A stretch of 64,000 bases of DNA from Paenibacillus sp. FSL R7-0204 (GTDB taxonomy: Bacteria > Bacillota > Bacilli > Paenibacillales > Paenibacillaceae), in assembly GCF_038002225.1 (NCBI RefSeq), contig NZ_JBBOCA010000001.1:4154001-4218000 (forward strand). Direction: 5' to 3'. The translations under genes and the position numbers were made by a program. Positions 7,602 to 17,858 of this stretch are shown in pieces (the first letter of the stretch is position 1; the number at the start of each line of letters is the position of its first letter). Below the pieces are notes generated by a model. The model was given only the letters and a program-made list of their open reading frames with translations, was not told the DNA's origin and ran no database searches.

Positions 7602-9089
7602 TTAACCGTGTCTGCCTACACCGCCACCGCTGCTTGCACTGCCGCCTCCGCCAGAGTTGCTATCATCGTCGTCATCGTTGGAGGAATACCGGCCGGCTCC
7701 ACCACCGCCCGAGTATCCGCCACCGCCACGATTCCGGTCATCATCGTCATCGTCACGCGAGGAATACCGCCCTGCTCCCCCTCCGCTCGAAGAACCGCCG
7801 CCCCCGGAGTTACTGCCCCAGAAGCTGCTGGAGCTGGATGAGCTGCTCCCCGAGGAGGAGTGATGGTGCGGCCGCCGGTATCTTCTTCTCTGGCTGTAGC
7901 CATAACCGGGCTGGCCGGTCCAGACGCCGTAGCGCCGGATATTGCGCGGGTTATGCGGATTTATCCGTATCCCGTAGCGGGCAACATAACGGTTGCGTGC
8001 GCTGGCTGCAAGACTGATTAGCGCTACAAGGATCAGGAAGATTCCGACAATCGCCATCCCCTTGGATCTGGAGACAGGCACCAGCTTCACAGGTTCCTTC
8101 GCTGCCACAGGCGCTTTGCTGACGGTAGAGGCTGCTGCGGATGTAGAGTTGCCTGCGGCTTGTCCCGAAGCAGCATCTGCCCGGGCCAGGAAGAAACTGT
8201 AGAAGGCATTCGCCGTCCCCGCCACGCCGCCAGCGTAATCTTTTGCCGCGAATTTAGGCTCCAGCACCTTATTCAGAATCCCGCTGATCCGCTCATTCGT
8301 CAGCACTCTATCGATCGATTTGCCCTGTAGCACATGATAGTTATCTCCGCCGATATCCAGTACCAGCATCACATCTCTGGGTCCGGCAGCAACCCCGGCG
8401 AATTTCGCATAGGTGTAATCCTGCAGGCTCTTGCCGCCAGTATTCTTAACGGTTACCACATAGATTCCGCTCCCGGTAGTAGCCGAGTAACGGTTGCTGG
8501 ACTGGTTGAGATAATCCTTGGTAACTTGCGGGAGAATTCCGGCATTGTCCGAGACATAGCTGCGGGTGCCAAGTGTTTCCGAGTAGCTTCCGCCGAGCTT
8601 CTGAATGAAGGAGCCATAGGTTTTATGGGCACCGGCGCTATACTTCTTGGCAGCGAAGTCCGGCTCCAGTGATGCCGAGAGAATCTTCGAGATTACACCA
8701 CTGTTCAGTTCATTCTCCAGTCCCTTGCCGGGAACCGCCCAGTAATCATCGTCCTTAATGGAGAGCAGCAGCAGAAGTCCATTATTCTTGTCCGCTGAGC
8801 CGACTCCCCATGAATTGAACAGCGAGGTCGCATATTTCTCCATAGATACACCGTTCGTCGAATCCACGGTGACCAGTACCACCTGGGCTCCGGTCTTCTG
8901 ATGCAGCTTCACCCCGTAATTGACCATATAATTCTCGGTTTTCTCATCAATTACGCCTGCAAAGTCATTCACATAGAATGATTCTGAATGTTTCGGAACA
9001 GCAGCCTCCGCCCGCCCGGGTGCCAGCGGCAGCAGAAGCACAATCATCAGGATGGCGGTAAGTGCTGCTTGTATACTTTTACGATTCAT
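7602..9089 (-). CDS. Tandem TPM-domain (YgcG/Psb32-like) membrane protein with Gly/Ser/Asp-rich tail
   Basis: 495 residues. A signal peptide (residues 1-29, ending GRAEA) is followed by two copies of the TPM domain, at about 35-165 and 175-305. Both repeat patterns such as VYAKF/LFNSWGVG and GKGLENELNSG versus GKSIDRVLTNE. A membrane helix follows near 340-362. The C-terminus is low complexity, with repeated S/G runs and aspartate runs (RYSSRDDDDDDRNRGGGG, RYSSNDDDDDSNSGGGG), a form common in this family. The domains face outside and the tail lies in the cytoplasm if one helix follows the cleaved signal. A strong GGAGGGG site precedes the ATG. TPM proteins are linked to envelope and photosystem maintenance, but the role here is unknown. 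Confidence 0.87.
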   Translation of the reverse strand: MNRKSIQAALTAILMIVLLLPLAPGRAEAAVPKHSESFYVNDFAGVIDEKTENYMVNYGVKLHQKTGAQVVLVTVDSTNGVSMEKYATSLFNSWGVGSADKNNGLLLLLSIKDDDYWAVPGKGLENELNSGVISKILSASLEPDFAAKKYSAGAHKTYGSFIQKLGGSYSETLGTRSYVSDNAGILPQVTKDYLNQSSNRYSATTGSGIYVVTVKNTGGKSLQDYTYAKFAGVAAGPRDVMLVLDIGGDNYHVLQGKSIDRVLTNERISGILNKVLEPKFAAKDYAGGVAGTANAFYSFFLARADAASGQAAGNSTSAAASTVSKAPVAAKEPVKLVPVSRSKGMAIVGIFLILVALISLAASARNRYVARYGIRINPHNPRNIRRYGVWTGQPGYGYSQRRRYRRPHHHSSSGSSSSSSSSFWGSNSGGGGSSSGGGAGRYSSRDDDDDDRNRGGGGYSGGGGAGRYSSNDDDDDSNSGGGGSASSGGGVGRHG

Positions 9090-9218
9090 AGTTACCCCTC
9101 CGGCTTCTCAAATCTCTTCTATTACTATATCGGTTACGCACAGGATGGACTTATAGTTCCATCTCTCTTATGTGTATGTCCGAATCTAGCAAATATTCGA
9201 AAGAGACTGCCGGGCCCT

Positions 9219-10049
9219 TTACTCGTTGTTGAACCGGTCTGGATGAGAGCCAAAGCGCTGATCGCGGTTCAAGCCGTTGATCCGGCTGATCTCCTCTTCA
9301 GACAGCTCGAAGTCAAAAATATCGGCATTCGCAATGATCCGCTCTTCCTTAACGGACTTCGGAATCGTCACAATTCTGTTTTGCAGATCCCAGCGCAGGA
9401 TGACCTGCGGCAGCGTTTTGTTATGATGGGCTGCAATATCGGCCAGCACCTCGTTATCCAGCAGATGCCCTTGGGCCAACGGGGCCCAGGCTTCAATCTG
9501 AATGCCCTGTGCCTTGCAATACTCACGGAGCTCTTGCTGGTTAAGCAGAGGATGCAGCTCCACCTGGTTGACCATCGGCTTCACGTTGGCATCTGCCAGC
9601 AGATCCTCCAGATGATCGATCTGGAAGTTGGACACCCCGATGGCGCGGACTTTGCCGTCTGTATACAGCTTCTCCAGAGCGCGCCAGGTGTCTTTGTATT
9701 TGGCCCGGATCGGCCAGTGTACCAGATACAGATCGGCATAATCCAGTCCCAGCTTGCTTAAGCTCTGGTCAAATGCGGCCAGTGTAGAATCATAGCCCTG
9801 CTCTGTATTCCATACCTTGGTGGTGATGAACAGCTCCTCACGCGCAACTCCCGATTCACGGATAGCCTGCCCGACCCCTTCTTCATTTCCATACACGGAT
9901 GCGGTATCGATACTCCGGTAACCGGCCTTGATGGCTGCTTTGACCGAATCAATAACCTCCTGGCCCTCTTGCACCTTGAAGACGCCCAGCCCGAACCATG
10001 GCATTTCTACACCGTTAGCCAATTTCGTTGTTGACTTTAGATTCATCAT
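9219..10049 (-). CDS. Aldo/keto reductase
   Basis: About 276 residues of a TIM-barrel NADPH-dependent carbonyl reductase. The catalytic tetrad is visible: Asp and Tyr in [11 protein letters not shown], Lys in TTKVWN, and His in LVHWP. The C-terminal cofactor motif [10 protein letters not shown] is also present. The start at 10049 (MMNLKST) is chosen because AGGTGG lies 10 nt upstream; the ATG at 10091 would add an untypical leader. It is close to the YtbE/YvgN type of B. subtilis, which reduces methylglyoxal and other aldehydes. It lies 57 bp after jetC with no terminator seen, so read-through from the Wadjet operon is possible. Confidence 0.93.
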   Translation of the reverse strand: MMNLKSTTKLANGVEMPWFGLGVFKVQEGQEVIDSVKAAIKAGYRSIDTASVYGNEEGVGQAIRESGVAREELFITTKVWNTEQGYDSTLAAFDQSLSKLGLDYADLYLVHWPIRAKYKDTWRALEKLYTDGKVRAIGVSNFQIDHLEDLLADANVKPMVNQVELHPLLNQQELREYCKAQGIQIEAWAPLAQGHLLDNEVLADIAAHHNKTLPQVILRWDLQNRIVTIPKSVKEERIIANADIFDFELSEEEISRINGLNRDQRFGSHPDRFNNE

Positions 10050-10106
10050 AATCACACTACCACCTATCTCTATGATTTGTAGGGTTACCAAGTGATGCTT
10101 CTATTT

Positions 10107-13100
10107 CTAGAATAATGAAGCAGGGATCAGCTTACGCCCGCCTTTGATCAGGGTCGAATCCAGGGCATCCCCTTTATCTCCGCCAAAATACAGCTGCCAG
10201 TACACGCCGAAGCGGATGCTGACATCATTCTTGACCAGCTCCGGCGGCGTGACGATCAGCCACTGGAACTTCAGCGCCTTCGAGATCTCGAAGACCGGAT
10301 CAAGCACGTTATTCGAGACCATCTCTCCGAACGGGTTATCATACAGGAAGACCGTCCAGCCTTTGTTTTCCCGGTTAACTCGCTTGTGGGTCATAATCAT
10401 CATCGCCACCAGCAGCTGAACAGACTGGCGCTGTCCGCCGCTGCCTACCGCCTCATCCAGCGCGCCGCGGTTGATGACCTCCCAATCGGAATAATGATAG
10501 TCTTCGGGAGCGGCATACAGGAAGTAATTCTCCGTCACCGGCTTATACACCTGCAACACCGGGAACCGGTTCTGTAGTGCCGCATAGACCAGCCGACCGT
10601 CGCTGATCAGCTCTCTGACGGCCGGAGCCGGAACCTGCTCCATCTTCGGGAACCGCTCCAGCAGGCTGCTAATACAGTGGTTGAAATACTCTCTGACCAA
10701 TGGTTCGATGTCATCTGCTGTCCGCGGAACGTTAATATTCTTGTAATTCAGCTTAACCAGCGGGAACGCATGTCCGTTCTCATTATGAATGATCATCCGG
10801 CGTTCCATACGTTTAAGGATATCTACAATCTGAACGACACGCAAGCAGGCGCGGCCTACCCATACCTTGCGGGACAGCTCCATCTCTTCCTTGTCGCTGC
10901 GGATGCTCTCAATCTGATCACGCGAGCTCTGAAGCATGGAATCCAGTACCTGCAAGGCGATAGCGAAATCATCCCAGTGAACATTGTTCAGGCGTTCCTG
11001 AATTTTGGTCTCAAGCTCCGCGTTCCAGCCGGACTTGGCCACCTTACCGCTTAGCTCAGTCTTCTCTTCCTTCACCTTGCGGGAGATCTCTGCCCGCTGG
11101 CTGCGGCTGGTCTTGCTGCGCTGCAGCCAATCCTCCACCAGCGTCTCGCAGCCCTCCCGCACACTCAGCTGCAATTCTTCCGGCACGTCCCGGAGCGGTA
11201 CACGGTTCTCGACATGGGTATCCATGATCCTGCTCTGATTGCCGAGAATGAGCAGCCATTGATCCATGGAAGCCAGTGCCTGCTTACAGGTATTCAGCAG
11301 ATGCTCATTCTCCCGGACCCGCAGACTGATCTCTTCCTCCTTCTGTTCCAGCGGCTCATGCCACAGCTCTACCGCCCGCTCATGCTTCTCCTTGATCGCC
11401 TTCTCAGACTTGTCCAGCTCCTTGCGCAGGCTGTCAAGCTCGGTCTGGCAGCGGATGAAGGAGTCACGGAGTTGTTGATAGTCCTCGTCCAGAATCATCG
11501 TGTCGCTCTTCTGACGGACTCTGGCAGACTGAAGCATATCCGGTGACTCCTGCGGCTCAGGGGCAGAAGGCCATCCGGCATCTACCTGCTGCACAGCAGC
11601 TTCCAGCTCAGCCAGCTGTTCTCTGGCTGCCTTGATCTGGGCTGTTCTTGTGCGGATCTCCAGCTCATTCTGGCTTAGTGACTGCTGAAGACTCTCGGCC
11701 GTACTGAGCAGCTGCAGCAGCTTGTCCTGTACCGTCTCATTTAGCACTTCATCGGCAGCAGCTTCCTCTGCCTTAACATCCGCCTCAGCATCAGCACCCT
11801 GAACCTTAGCACCCGCAGATTCACCGGGGAACTCTATGTCCGGGAACCAGTTCTGCAGCCGTGGGAATACGGAATAACGGGCATCCCCGATCCATTTCTC
11901 GCGCTGTAAGGCGAGGCTGTCCATCTCCGCCTTCAGCCGGGCGAGCTGCTGGTCCTTCACTGCAATCTCTTTGTTGAGATTATTCTTCTGTTCAACAGAC
12001 TTGTGCTTGTCTGTACAGTTGCGCTCGTGCGTCTGGCTCCGCTCACTCCACTCCCGCAGCGCCGCCGCCCGGGCCTCCTGCCCGGACTTATCCGCTTCGC
12101 AGGCTGACAGGTCTCTGGTAATTCCATCCAGAACCTCCTCATAGCGTGCCTGTTCTGCTTTCATTTCATTCAGCTGGCTGTGAAGCTCCTGCAGCAGGGT
12201 CTCCGCACTCTTCTGTCTGCTCCGCAGAGTTGAAGTATGTTCGCCCTGATGCAGACGTTCATATTCCTGCCGGGCGGATCTCAGCTTGGCAAGATACGCT
12301 TCCTCTGCCTGAAGCTCCTCCTCCTGCTCACGGAGTCTGGAGGCCATCCCCCGCTTCCACTCCTGGAAATGATCCGGCTGCAAGACCATTTGCGGCCCTT
12401 GATGCGCCAGCAGCAGAAAGGCGTCTGTACCGCCCTCCGCCATCTCCTCGCGCACAAAGATTGGAACCGGAGCCTTAAGCAGAAGCTCCTTAAGCAGCTC
12501 CGGCTGGAGCTTAGCCGCTTCGCGCTTCGTGACAATCAGGCCGTAAGGAAGCAGCGGATGGCGTTCCAGCTCCTCCTCCCGGACCAGATAAGGCTGATCG
12601 TTCAGATACATAGTACCCGTCATGGAACTTATCTTGAGAGCATCCAGGCTATCCTTCACCGTTACAATATCATGGTTAGGCAGCCAGTAGGCTTCCTGCT
12701 GCAGCTCAACATCCAGCAGTTGCTGATAATAATCCCGCCGCAGCCGCTTCGTCTGCTGCTCGGTATCCTCCAGCCTGCGGATGAACCGCTCCTGGATTAG
12801 AGGCTTCGCTTCGAATAGAGCTGTCGCGCCTAAGAGCTGATGCTCCTCGTACATCTCCAGCAGCACTACGAGCTGTGACCAGAGCTGGGACTCCTTGTTC
12901 ATCTGGGCTTCGATTCGCCCGGTTAGCTCCTCTGCCTGGGCCTCGGCCCCAAGCAGCTTCTCGGACAGCCGGGTATGCTGCGTATGCAGGAGCAGCTTCT
13001 GGTCCTCAGCGGTCTTGCGCTGTTCGTTCAAGGTCTCAATCCGCTCAGTCAGCCCTCTGGCTGCAAGCAGCGCACGCTGAAGGGCGGCTCCCGGAGAGTG

Positions 13101-14630
13101 GGCAGCTTCCTGCCCGTGTCGGGAAGCGAACACACCCAGATCCTCTGTATACTGACGGATCATGGCTGTTAATTCCTGCAGCTTCCCGTCCAGCCTGCCA
13201 AGCTCCAGCAGCAATTCCTCCCTGCCCTTGCGCAGAATCTGCTCTTCCGCTGTATGTGACTGCTGCTGCCCGCTGTAGAAGAGACTCTTCGTCTGCCATA
13301 GCCGGTATACCTGCTTCCACTGTACCCGCAGCTCCTGCTTGGCGCCCTGAATCACCTCTTGGCGCTCCTTCATTGCAAGCGACCCTTCGATGGCTTCAAT
13401 CTCCTTCTGCCACTGCTCCATCTGACGGAGCTGCAGCTTGCGCCGGGCCAGATAATGGGCGACCTCCAGCGACTTCTCTCTCTGCTTCGATTCTTCCAGA
13501 CGCTGCTTGGCCCGTGCCTGATTGTCCGAGACTGCTCTGAAGTGTTCCTGTTTGCCGTCATGCTCTTCCTTCAGCCGCAGGTACTTCAGATTATCGCTCT
13601 CGAATCTGAGCGTCTTCGCTTCCAGATAATGTCCGGCCTGTTCATCCGCCACTTTGCGGCGCTTGTCTTCCGCCTGCTTCAGTTCATCATGAATAACAGT
13701 ATAGAGCTGCGCGCCTAGTCGCTCGGTCTCCCGGAAGCTGAGGTCCGCCTCCATTCCGAGTTTCACTGCTTCATATAGAGGAGTTGCAAGGGAAGTGAAT
13801 TCGGCAAAAGCCCGCTCCCTCTGCTCCAGTATCGGCAACCGCTGCGCAACCGTAGCGGTATCCACGAACATCCGCTGAAGCGAGCCTTCATCCTCGCGCT
13901 GGCTCCCTCCCAGACTGGAACCAATCTCCGGGATAATCAACCGCTCGAAGAGATTATGATTGGTGAAGGCGTCATTTTTCTGGAAATAGCCTTTGATGCC
14001 GCCCTCTTCCCCGTTGATTCTGCGCATATTGCGCCATTCATCGAAATGGATATCATGGTCAGCCAGGTAGGCATAGTATTTCTTCTGATCAGAACTGTGG
14101 CTACCATAGACGGTGATCTCATTACGCCGCTCCCGGACAAACTGCTGAATGGCTTCGAAGCTGGCGGGGCTGTTTAGCTCATGATCATATAAGGGCAGGG
14201 TGGAGAGTGTAAGCTCAGCCGTCTCCTCATATTTCAGCAGCGCGTACAGTATATAATCGACTTTGATTTCAAGCTGGTCCATAGAATGCTGGGCCGTCAT
14301 CGCGATCCCGGTGGTGATATACTCCACCCGCTCCTTATCGTCAAGCCGCCATTCGATGGCTACGTGGAAGGTGTAGGGCTTCAACTGTTTTTTGTGATTA
14401 TGAAAAAAAGCTTCGACTTGGTTCTCATTATTCTTGCCCCAGGCCGTCTTCGGCATCAGCAATTGGAAAATCGACTGCAGCAGCACGCCCTTCCCCCCGC
14501 CGTTCATCAGAGTAATCAGGGTATTCGCCGGGCCTTCTTCATTACACAGATCGAGGATCATATCCTCATATTTCTTCAGCATCTTCTCGTATTTCAGTCC
14601 GGCGATGCGGATTCGCTCAATACGCGGCAT
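10107..14630 (-). CDS. jetC: Wadjet system SMC-like ATPase JetC
   Basis: A 1507-residue MukB/SMC-like protein. An N-terminal nucleotide-binding part (Walker A region NGGGKG, residues 43-48) leads into a long coiled coil from roughly 280 to 1300, interrupted near 620-720 by a hinge-like globular part. A C-terminal ATPase half carries the signature GSGGQRQS at about 1396 and a Walker B-like LYDNPFG at about 1430-1435. In Wadjet, JetABC forms a loop-extruding SMC complex that detects small circular DNA for cleavage by JetD. The start at 14630 is set by AGGAGGGGGAAGCCC and overlaps jetB by 14 nt. Unusual points are that the P-loop lacks the usual Ser/Thr after Lys and that Asn replaces the expected Walker B Glu. 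Both may be family traits. Confidence 0.88.
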   Translation of the reverse strand: MPRIERIRIAGLKYEKMLKKYEDMILDLCNEEGPANTLITLMNGGGKGVLLQSIFQLLMPKTAWGKNNENQVEAFFHNHKKQLKPYTFHVAIEWRLDDKERVEYITTGIAMTAQHSMDQLEIKVDYILYALLKYEETAELTLSTLPLYDHELNSPASFEAIQQFVRERRNEITVYGSHSSDQKKYYAYLADHDIHFDEWRNMRRINGEEGGIKGYFQKNDAFTNHNLFERLIIPEIGSSLGGSQREDEGSLQRMFVDTATVAQRLPILEQRERAFAEFTSLATPLYEAVKLGMEADLSFRETERLGAQLYTVIHDELKQAEDKRRKVADEQAGHYLEAKTLRFESDNLKYLRLKEEHDGKQEHFRAVSDNQARAKQRLEESKQREKSLEVAHYLARRKLQLRQMEQWQKEIEAIEGSLAMKERQEVIQGAKQELRVQWKQVYRLWQTKSLFYSGQQQSHTAEEQILRKGREELLLELGRLDGKLQELTAMIRQYTEDLGVFASRHGQEAAHSPGAALQRALLAARGLTERIETLNEQRKTAEDQKLLLHTQHTRLSEKLLGAEAQAEELTGRIEAQMNKESQLWSQLVVLLEMYEEHQLLGATALFEAKPLIQERFIRRLEDTEQQTKRLRRDYYQQLLDVELQQEAYWLPNHDIVTVKDSLDALKISSMTGTMYLNDQPYLVREEELERHPLLPYGLIVTKREAAKLQPELLKELLLKAPVPIFVREEMAEGGTDAFLLLAHQGPQMVLQPDHFQEWKRGMASRLREQEEELQAEEAYLAKLRSARQEYERLHQGEHTSTLRSRQKSAETLLQELHSQLNEMKAEQARYEEVLDGITRDLSACEADKSGQEARAAALREWSERSQTHERNCTDKHKSVEQKNNLNKEIAVKDQQLARLKAEMDSLALQREKWIGDARYSVFPRLQNWFPDIEFPGESAGAKVQGADAEADVKAEEAAADEVLNETVQDKLLQLLSTAESLQQSLSQNELEIRTRTAQIKAAREQLAELEAAVQQVDAGWPSAPEPQESPDMLQSARVRQKSDTMILDEDYQQLRDSFIRCQTELDSLRKELDKSEKAIKEKHERAVELWHEPLEQKEEEISLRVRENEHLLNTCKQALASMDQWLLILGNQSRIMDTHVENRVPLRDVPEELQLSVREGCETLVEDWLQRSKTSRSQRAEISRKVKEEKTELSGKVAKSGWNAELETKIQERLNNVHWDDFAIALQVLDSMLQSSRDQIESIRSDKEEMELSRKVWVGRACLRVVQIVDILKRMERRMIIHNENGHAFPLVKLNYKNINVPRTADDIEPLVREYFNHCISSLLERFPKMEQVPAPAVRELISDGRLVYAALQNRFPVLQVYKPVTENYFLYAAPEDYHYSDWEVINRGALDEAVGSGGQRQSVQLLVAMMIMTHKRVNRENKGWTVFLYDNPFGEMVSNNVLDPVFEISKALKFQWLIVTPPELVKNDVSIRFGVYWQLYFGGDKGDALDSTLIKGGRKLIPASLF

Positions 14631-15375
14631 GGGCTTCCCCCTCCTGTTCGCTGAGTGTCCGGCCAACCAGAGCCTTCAGCTCTTTGTACCGGTCCACATC
14701 GTGGTAGAGATAACGCATCCGTTCGTACAGCTCTTCCCTTGGGAAAATCCGCTTCTCATTCTCGGAAATGAACACCAGATGCTCCTCCTCCAGTAGCTTC
14801 ATTCCTTCGTGGATGAGGCCAATCCGTGAGCCTGCGCCACGGGACAGCGAATCGCCCTCCTCCTGGCTGCGGGTCTGCATATAGAGGCTGGTCCATACTC
14901 TGTGCATGGCCTGGATATCCAGCCGCCACTGCTTGCTGAAGCTGCCGTCTTCATCCATGCCAATCCACGCCTGGAACAGCTCGGATACCTGATCCGACAA
15001 CTGAATATAGGACATGCTGTCCTGTCCCGGCTTGAAGTGCTGCTCATCCTGATCTATCTCCGCCAGGAAGACGAGGATAATAACGTTAATGATATGTAGA
15101 TGCGTCTTGCGCTCAATCCGTGAATACTTATTACGCAGCTGCGTAAAGTTGCTGGCGAACCCGGAGCCGATCGGACTCACGAGCAGGTGCAGGCGGTGAC
15201 CTGAATTCATAATCCGGCAGCCGGCTTCTTTGGCTACATATTGCAGGGCATCATAAGCGGCGGTATCCTGCAGACATTCGGCGGCAGCGGGATCATCCAG
15301 CGGAATCACCTTGCGCCGAAGCAGGTCGAAGAACAGCCGGGAAGCCTGCTGAACTTGCTCTAAGGAATAACTCAT
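14617..15375 (-). CDS. jetB: Wadjet system MukE-like subunit JetB (DUF6063-like)
   Basis: 252 residues, soluble, with a helical and winged-helix pattern. Middle-size proteins in this position of Wadjet operons act like MukE and bind the kleisin JetA and the SMC JetC. I recognise the general look of DUF6063 (MSYSLEQVQQASRLFFDLLRRKVI, then AEIDQDEQHFKPGQDS), recalled and not searched. It starts 12 bp after jetA and overlaps jetC, so the three genes are translationally linked. No disruption is visible. Confidence 0.78.
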   Translation of the reverse strand: MSYSLEQVQQASRLFFDLLRRKVIPLDDPAAAECLQDTAAYDALQYVAKEAGCRIMNSGHRLHLLVSPIGSGFASNFTQLRNKYSRIERKTHLHIINVIILVFLAEIDQDEQHFKPGQDSMSYIQLSDQVSELFQAWIGMDEDGSFSKQWRLDIQAMHRVWTSLYMQTRSQEEGDSLSRGAGSRIGLIHEGMKLLEEEHLVFISENEKRIFPREELYERMRYLYHDVDRYKELKALVGRTLSEQEGEAHAAY

Positions 15376-15387
15376 ATCCGAATCATC

Positions 15388-16893
15388 TCACTTCTCTACT
15401 ATAATAATGGTATAAGGGCTGATCTCAAGGCCGGGGAAGCGGATACTGCCCTGCTGCTGTGCAGAGATGGTGGTCCGCAGCCTTGCGCCGCGCAGCACCG
15501 CAAGCTCCGGGTGGTCCAGCATCAGCCGCTGAAGCAGCTTCTGGCACTCGTCCGCGACGCCATGGCCTTCCGCTTCCTGCTCCTCGACAGTAATTACGGT
15601 ATGGAAAAATTGCACCCACAAATCCACGGCATCCGGGCAATCCGCCCAGCGCCGCTGCTCCTGCTCCGTGAACACCTCCGCAGTGAAGGTGAAGCTGCCT
15701 TGCGCAGCCACTCCGGCTATAACCGGCAGCCACAGCTCACATACCTCGGTCCAGGGAATACCTCTAGGAAGATAATGGTAATCCTCGTCCTCTCCAGCTT
15801 CCTCCGGTGCATCCGGCGTATCCTCCGGCAGGAAGCCGACTTCCTGCTCTTCCCAGGCCCAGGCCAGCGGATAGATGAAATCCTGGCTTGGCGAGAAAAG
15901 CCCGCTGATCAGCGTCTCCAGGCTATCCCCATCCCGTAGTCCTTCCGGCTTCACCCATTCTTCCCACACATGAGTGCGGAAGTTGAAGCCTGCTGCTCCC
16001 CAGAATAATTCCGGGAAGTTCAGCCGCAGATTCGTCTCTGCTTCGAAGATGCTCAACACGACCTCAGCCAGCTCGTCATGCACCCGCCGGGACAGCTCCA
16101 CCCGCTCGGAGAGCTGACGAAGCTCATTGAAATCAATGACATCCTTCTCATCATTGACCAGCCGGGCCAGTGAGCGGTGGATATTATCGAAATGCTTTCG
16201 TTCCTCGTCAAATTGCTGGTGGATTTCCTCCAGCCGCTCATGCCGCTGGGTGCCATATTCGCTGAAGATATGCTTCGGATTACGGCGCAACGCATTACGG
16301 TACTCCTGCTGCTGTTGGGTCATTTTGCGCACGCGGGAGATCAGCTCATTCACATCCTGCATCGCCCGGGTAACCCGTCCATGCTTGATATGCATCTGAA
16401 TCTCCAGCAGCTTGATGCTGACCTGGAACTCATCGATAATCTCATGGCTCATGAAGATCAGCTCCATCGCATACTCAGAGAGCCGGTAGATGGTCGTCCC
16501 GTTCTCTTCCCAGCTGATACGCGTAGCATCCTCGTCCACAGTGAAATATTTGTATTTCTGGACCCCGATCTGGCGGGTGTGGTCATCGTAATAATGGGCC
16601 TCGAAATCCCCGCCGCTGCCGCTCCACAGCAGTCCGTCTACCAAACGTTCGACCGATTCCGGGCTGCCCGACTTGGCTATGCCGAAGCGCTCCAGCGAGC
16701 TCCAGGCCAGATCCACCAGATCCTCCCTCGCCCGCTGTTCATTCGATTCCAGCTCCAGATAATAGACCTGCAGCAGCACACTAAGCGCAATCATTTCCTT
16801 ATATGGCTGCAGCTCACCCAGATTCATGCCTGCGCCCAGACTCCATAAGGGATTCAGCCGCTTGTTCCGTTCTCCGAAATCATTCCAGTTCAT
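15388..16893 (-). CDS. jetA: Wadjet system kleisin-like subunit JetA
   Basis: 501 residues from the ATG at 16893, which overlaps the jetD stop codon as ATGA, a typical coupled start. A GGCGAGG stretch precedes it. A longer frame to 17040 exists but would run 150 nt into jetD. The protein has a predicted N-terminal helical domain, a central coiled-coil-rich segment (about residues 190-300), and an acidic stretch PEDTPDAPEEAGEDEDY near residue 365. This matches a MukF-like kleisin that bridges JetB and JetC. Assignment rests mainly on operon position and size, since sequence conservation in this subunit is low. Confidence 0.75.
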   Translation of the reverse strand: MNWNDFGERNKRLNPLWSLGAGMNLGELQPYKEMIALSVLLQVYYLELESNEQRAREDLVDLAWSSLERFGIAKSGSPESVERLVDGLLWSGSGGDFEAHYYDDHTRQIGVQKYKYFTVDEDATRISWEENGTTIYRLSEYAMELIFMSHEIIDEFQVSIKLLEIQMHIKHGRVTRAMQDVNELISRVRKMTQQQQEYRNALRRNPKHIFSEYGTQRHERLEEIHQQFDEERKHFDNIHRSLARLVNDEKDVIDFNELRQLSERVELSRRVHDELAEVVLSIFEAETNLRLNFPELFWGAAGFNFRTHVWEEWVKPEGLRDGDSLETLISGLFSPSQDFIYPLAWAWEEQEVGFLPEDTPDAPEEAGEDEDYHYLPRGIPWTEVCELWLPVIAGVAAQGSFTFTAEVFTEQEQRRWADCPDAVDLWVQFFHTVITVEEQEAEGHGVADECQKLLQRLMLDHPELAVLRGARLRTTISAQQQGSIRFPGLEISPYTIIIVEK

Positions 16894-17850
16894 GCTCTTG
16901 CCAACCTCGCCATCACTTCGTAATTTAAGACTTCCTGCGGAATTCTCTTGTTCTCCGTAAGCAGGGAATTCATACACAGCAGCAGTTCGGGAATAGCAGA
17001 GAACTCCTGACGCACCCGCTCCAGATAAGCCGGAGGACAATCCGTTTGTTCTTTCGCATAATCGTACGAACGCGTGGCGCTGCTGAGCATGGAACGATAC
17101 ACTGGCATTGCCAGCTTCATATTCAGCTCTGGATAGCTGAGCTTCAGATTGCCGTAGATCTCCCAGCCCTTCTTGTCCATATCCCCCACATAGAATAGCT
17201 TTGCTTCAAGCAGGTCTATCCCACGTTCCTCCAGATAAGACAGACTGCTGATAATCTTCCAGCCTTCCCCGTAGATCAACATGTCCGGCTGCAAGCCGCA
17301 TACTGCCGTACCTTTCACCATTAATCTTTTGGCAGACTGATAGAAGGAATGGTTCTCTGAAATAAGGATACAAAGTATAGGTCTATCCGGCACCAGGTGT
17401 GCCTCGAAATCTTCACGTACAATCTCGGCTCGGAGCAGCTCTAGGTTCATGCCCAGCCTGGACAGAAATTGCTTGCCCTCCGGTCCTGCCAGATATTTCT
17501 CCTGATCAAAAAGCTCCAGCGAGCGCTCCTCCCGGGTAATCGTCTCCCTGTCCTCTGCTGTTCGCAAAAATTCGTATATCCGTTCTATGTACTTCCACGT
17601 GTCCGCCGTCTGGAATTCAGGATGATTCCTGTAGTAATCCAGATTCAGACCTTTCGCGCCGATAACCCGCATCATGGCCGTCTCGCTCCATCTAGCCTGA
17701 GATGAAGCAGGTACAGTCAGCCAATAGGCTTCTTCCAGATGGGTAGAGCTATACTTTGTCTTCTTTATAATAGGGGTCAAATATCCCTCTGTTATCAGTC
17801 CTTCAATTCCTCTAACAAACGCTGAGACTCCTCCTTCTTGATAATAGTCA

Positions 17851-17858
17851 GTATTATA
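17851..17858. repeat. IS66 target-site duplication, left copy
   Basis: GTATTATA directly abuts the left inverted repeat and is identical to 19452-19459. Eight base pairs is the duplication length known for IS66-family elements. Confidence 0.95.

Noticed and set aside
7608..8017. Plus-strand ORFs rich in Ala, Thr, His or Ser opposite the TPM gene tail
   Set aside because: They are products of the GC-rich low-complexity Gly/Ser/Asp region of the TPM protein.
12146..13540. Several ORFs of 100-220 residues antisense to jetC
   Set aside because: They mirror the coiled-coil coding bias (Leu/Gln-rich) and have no start signals or domains.
16894..17040. Longer N-terminus for jetA
   Set aside because: It would overlap jetD by 150 nt. 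The ATGA overlap at 16893 and the GGCGAGG site give a better start.
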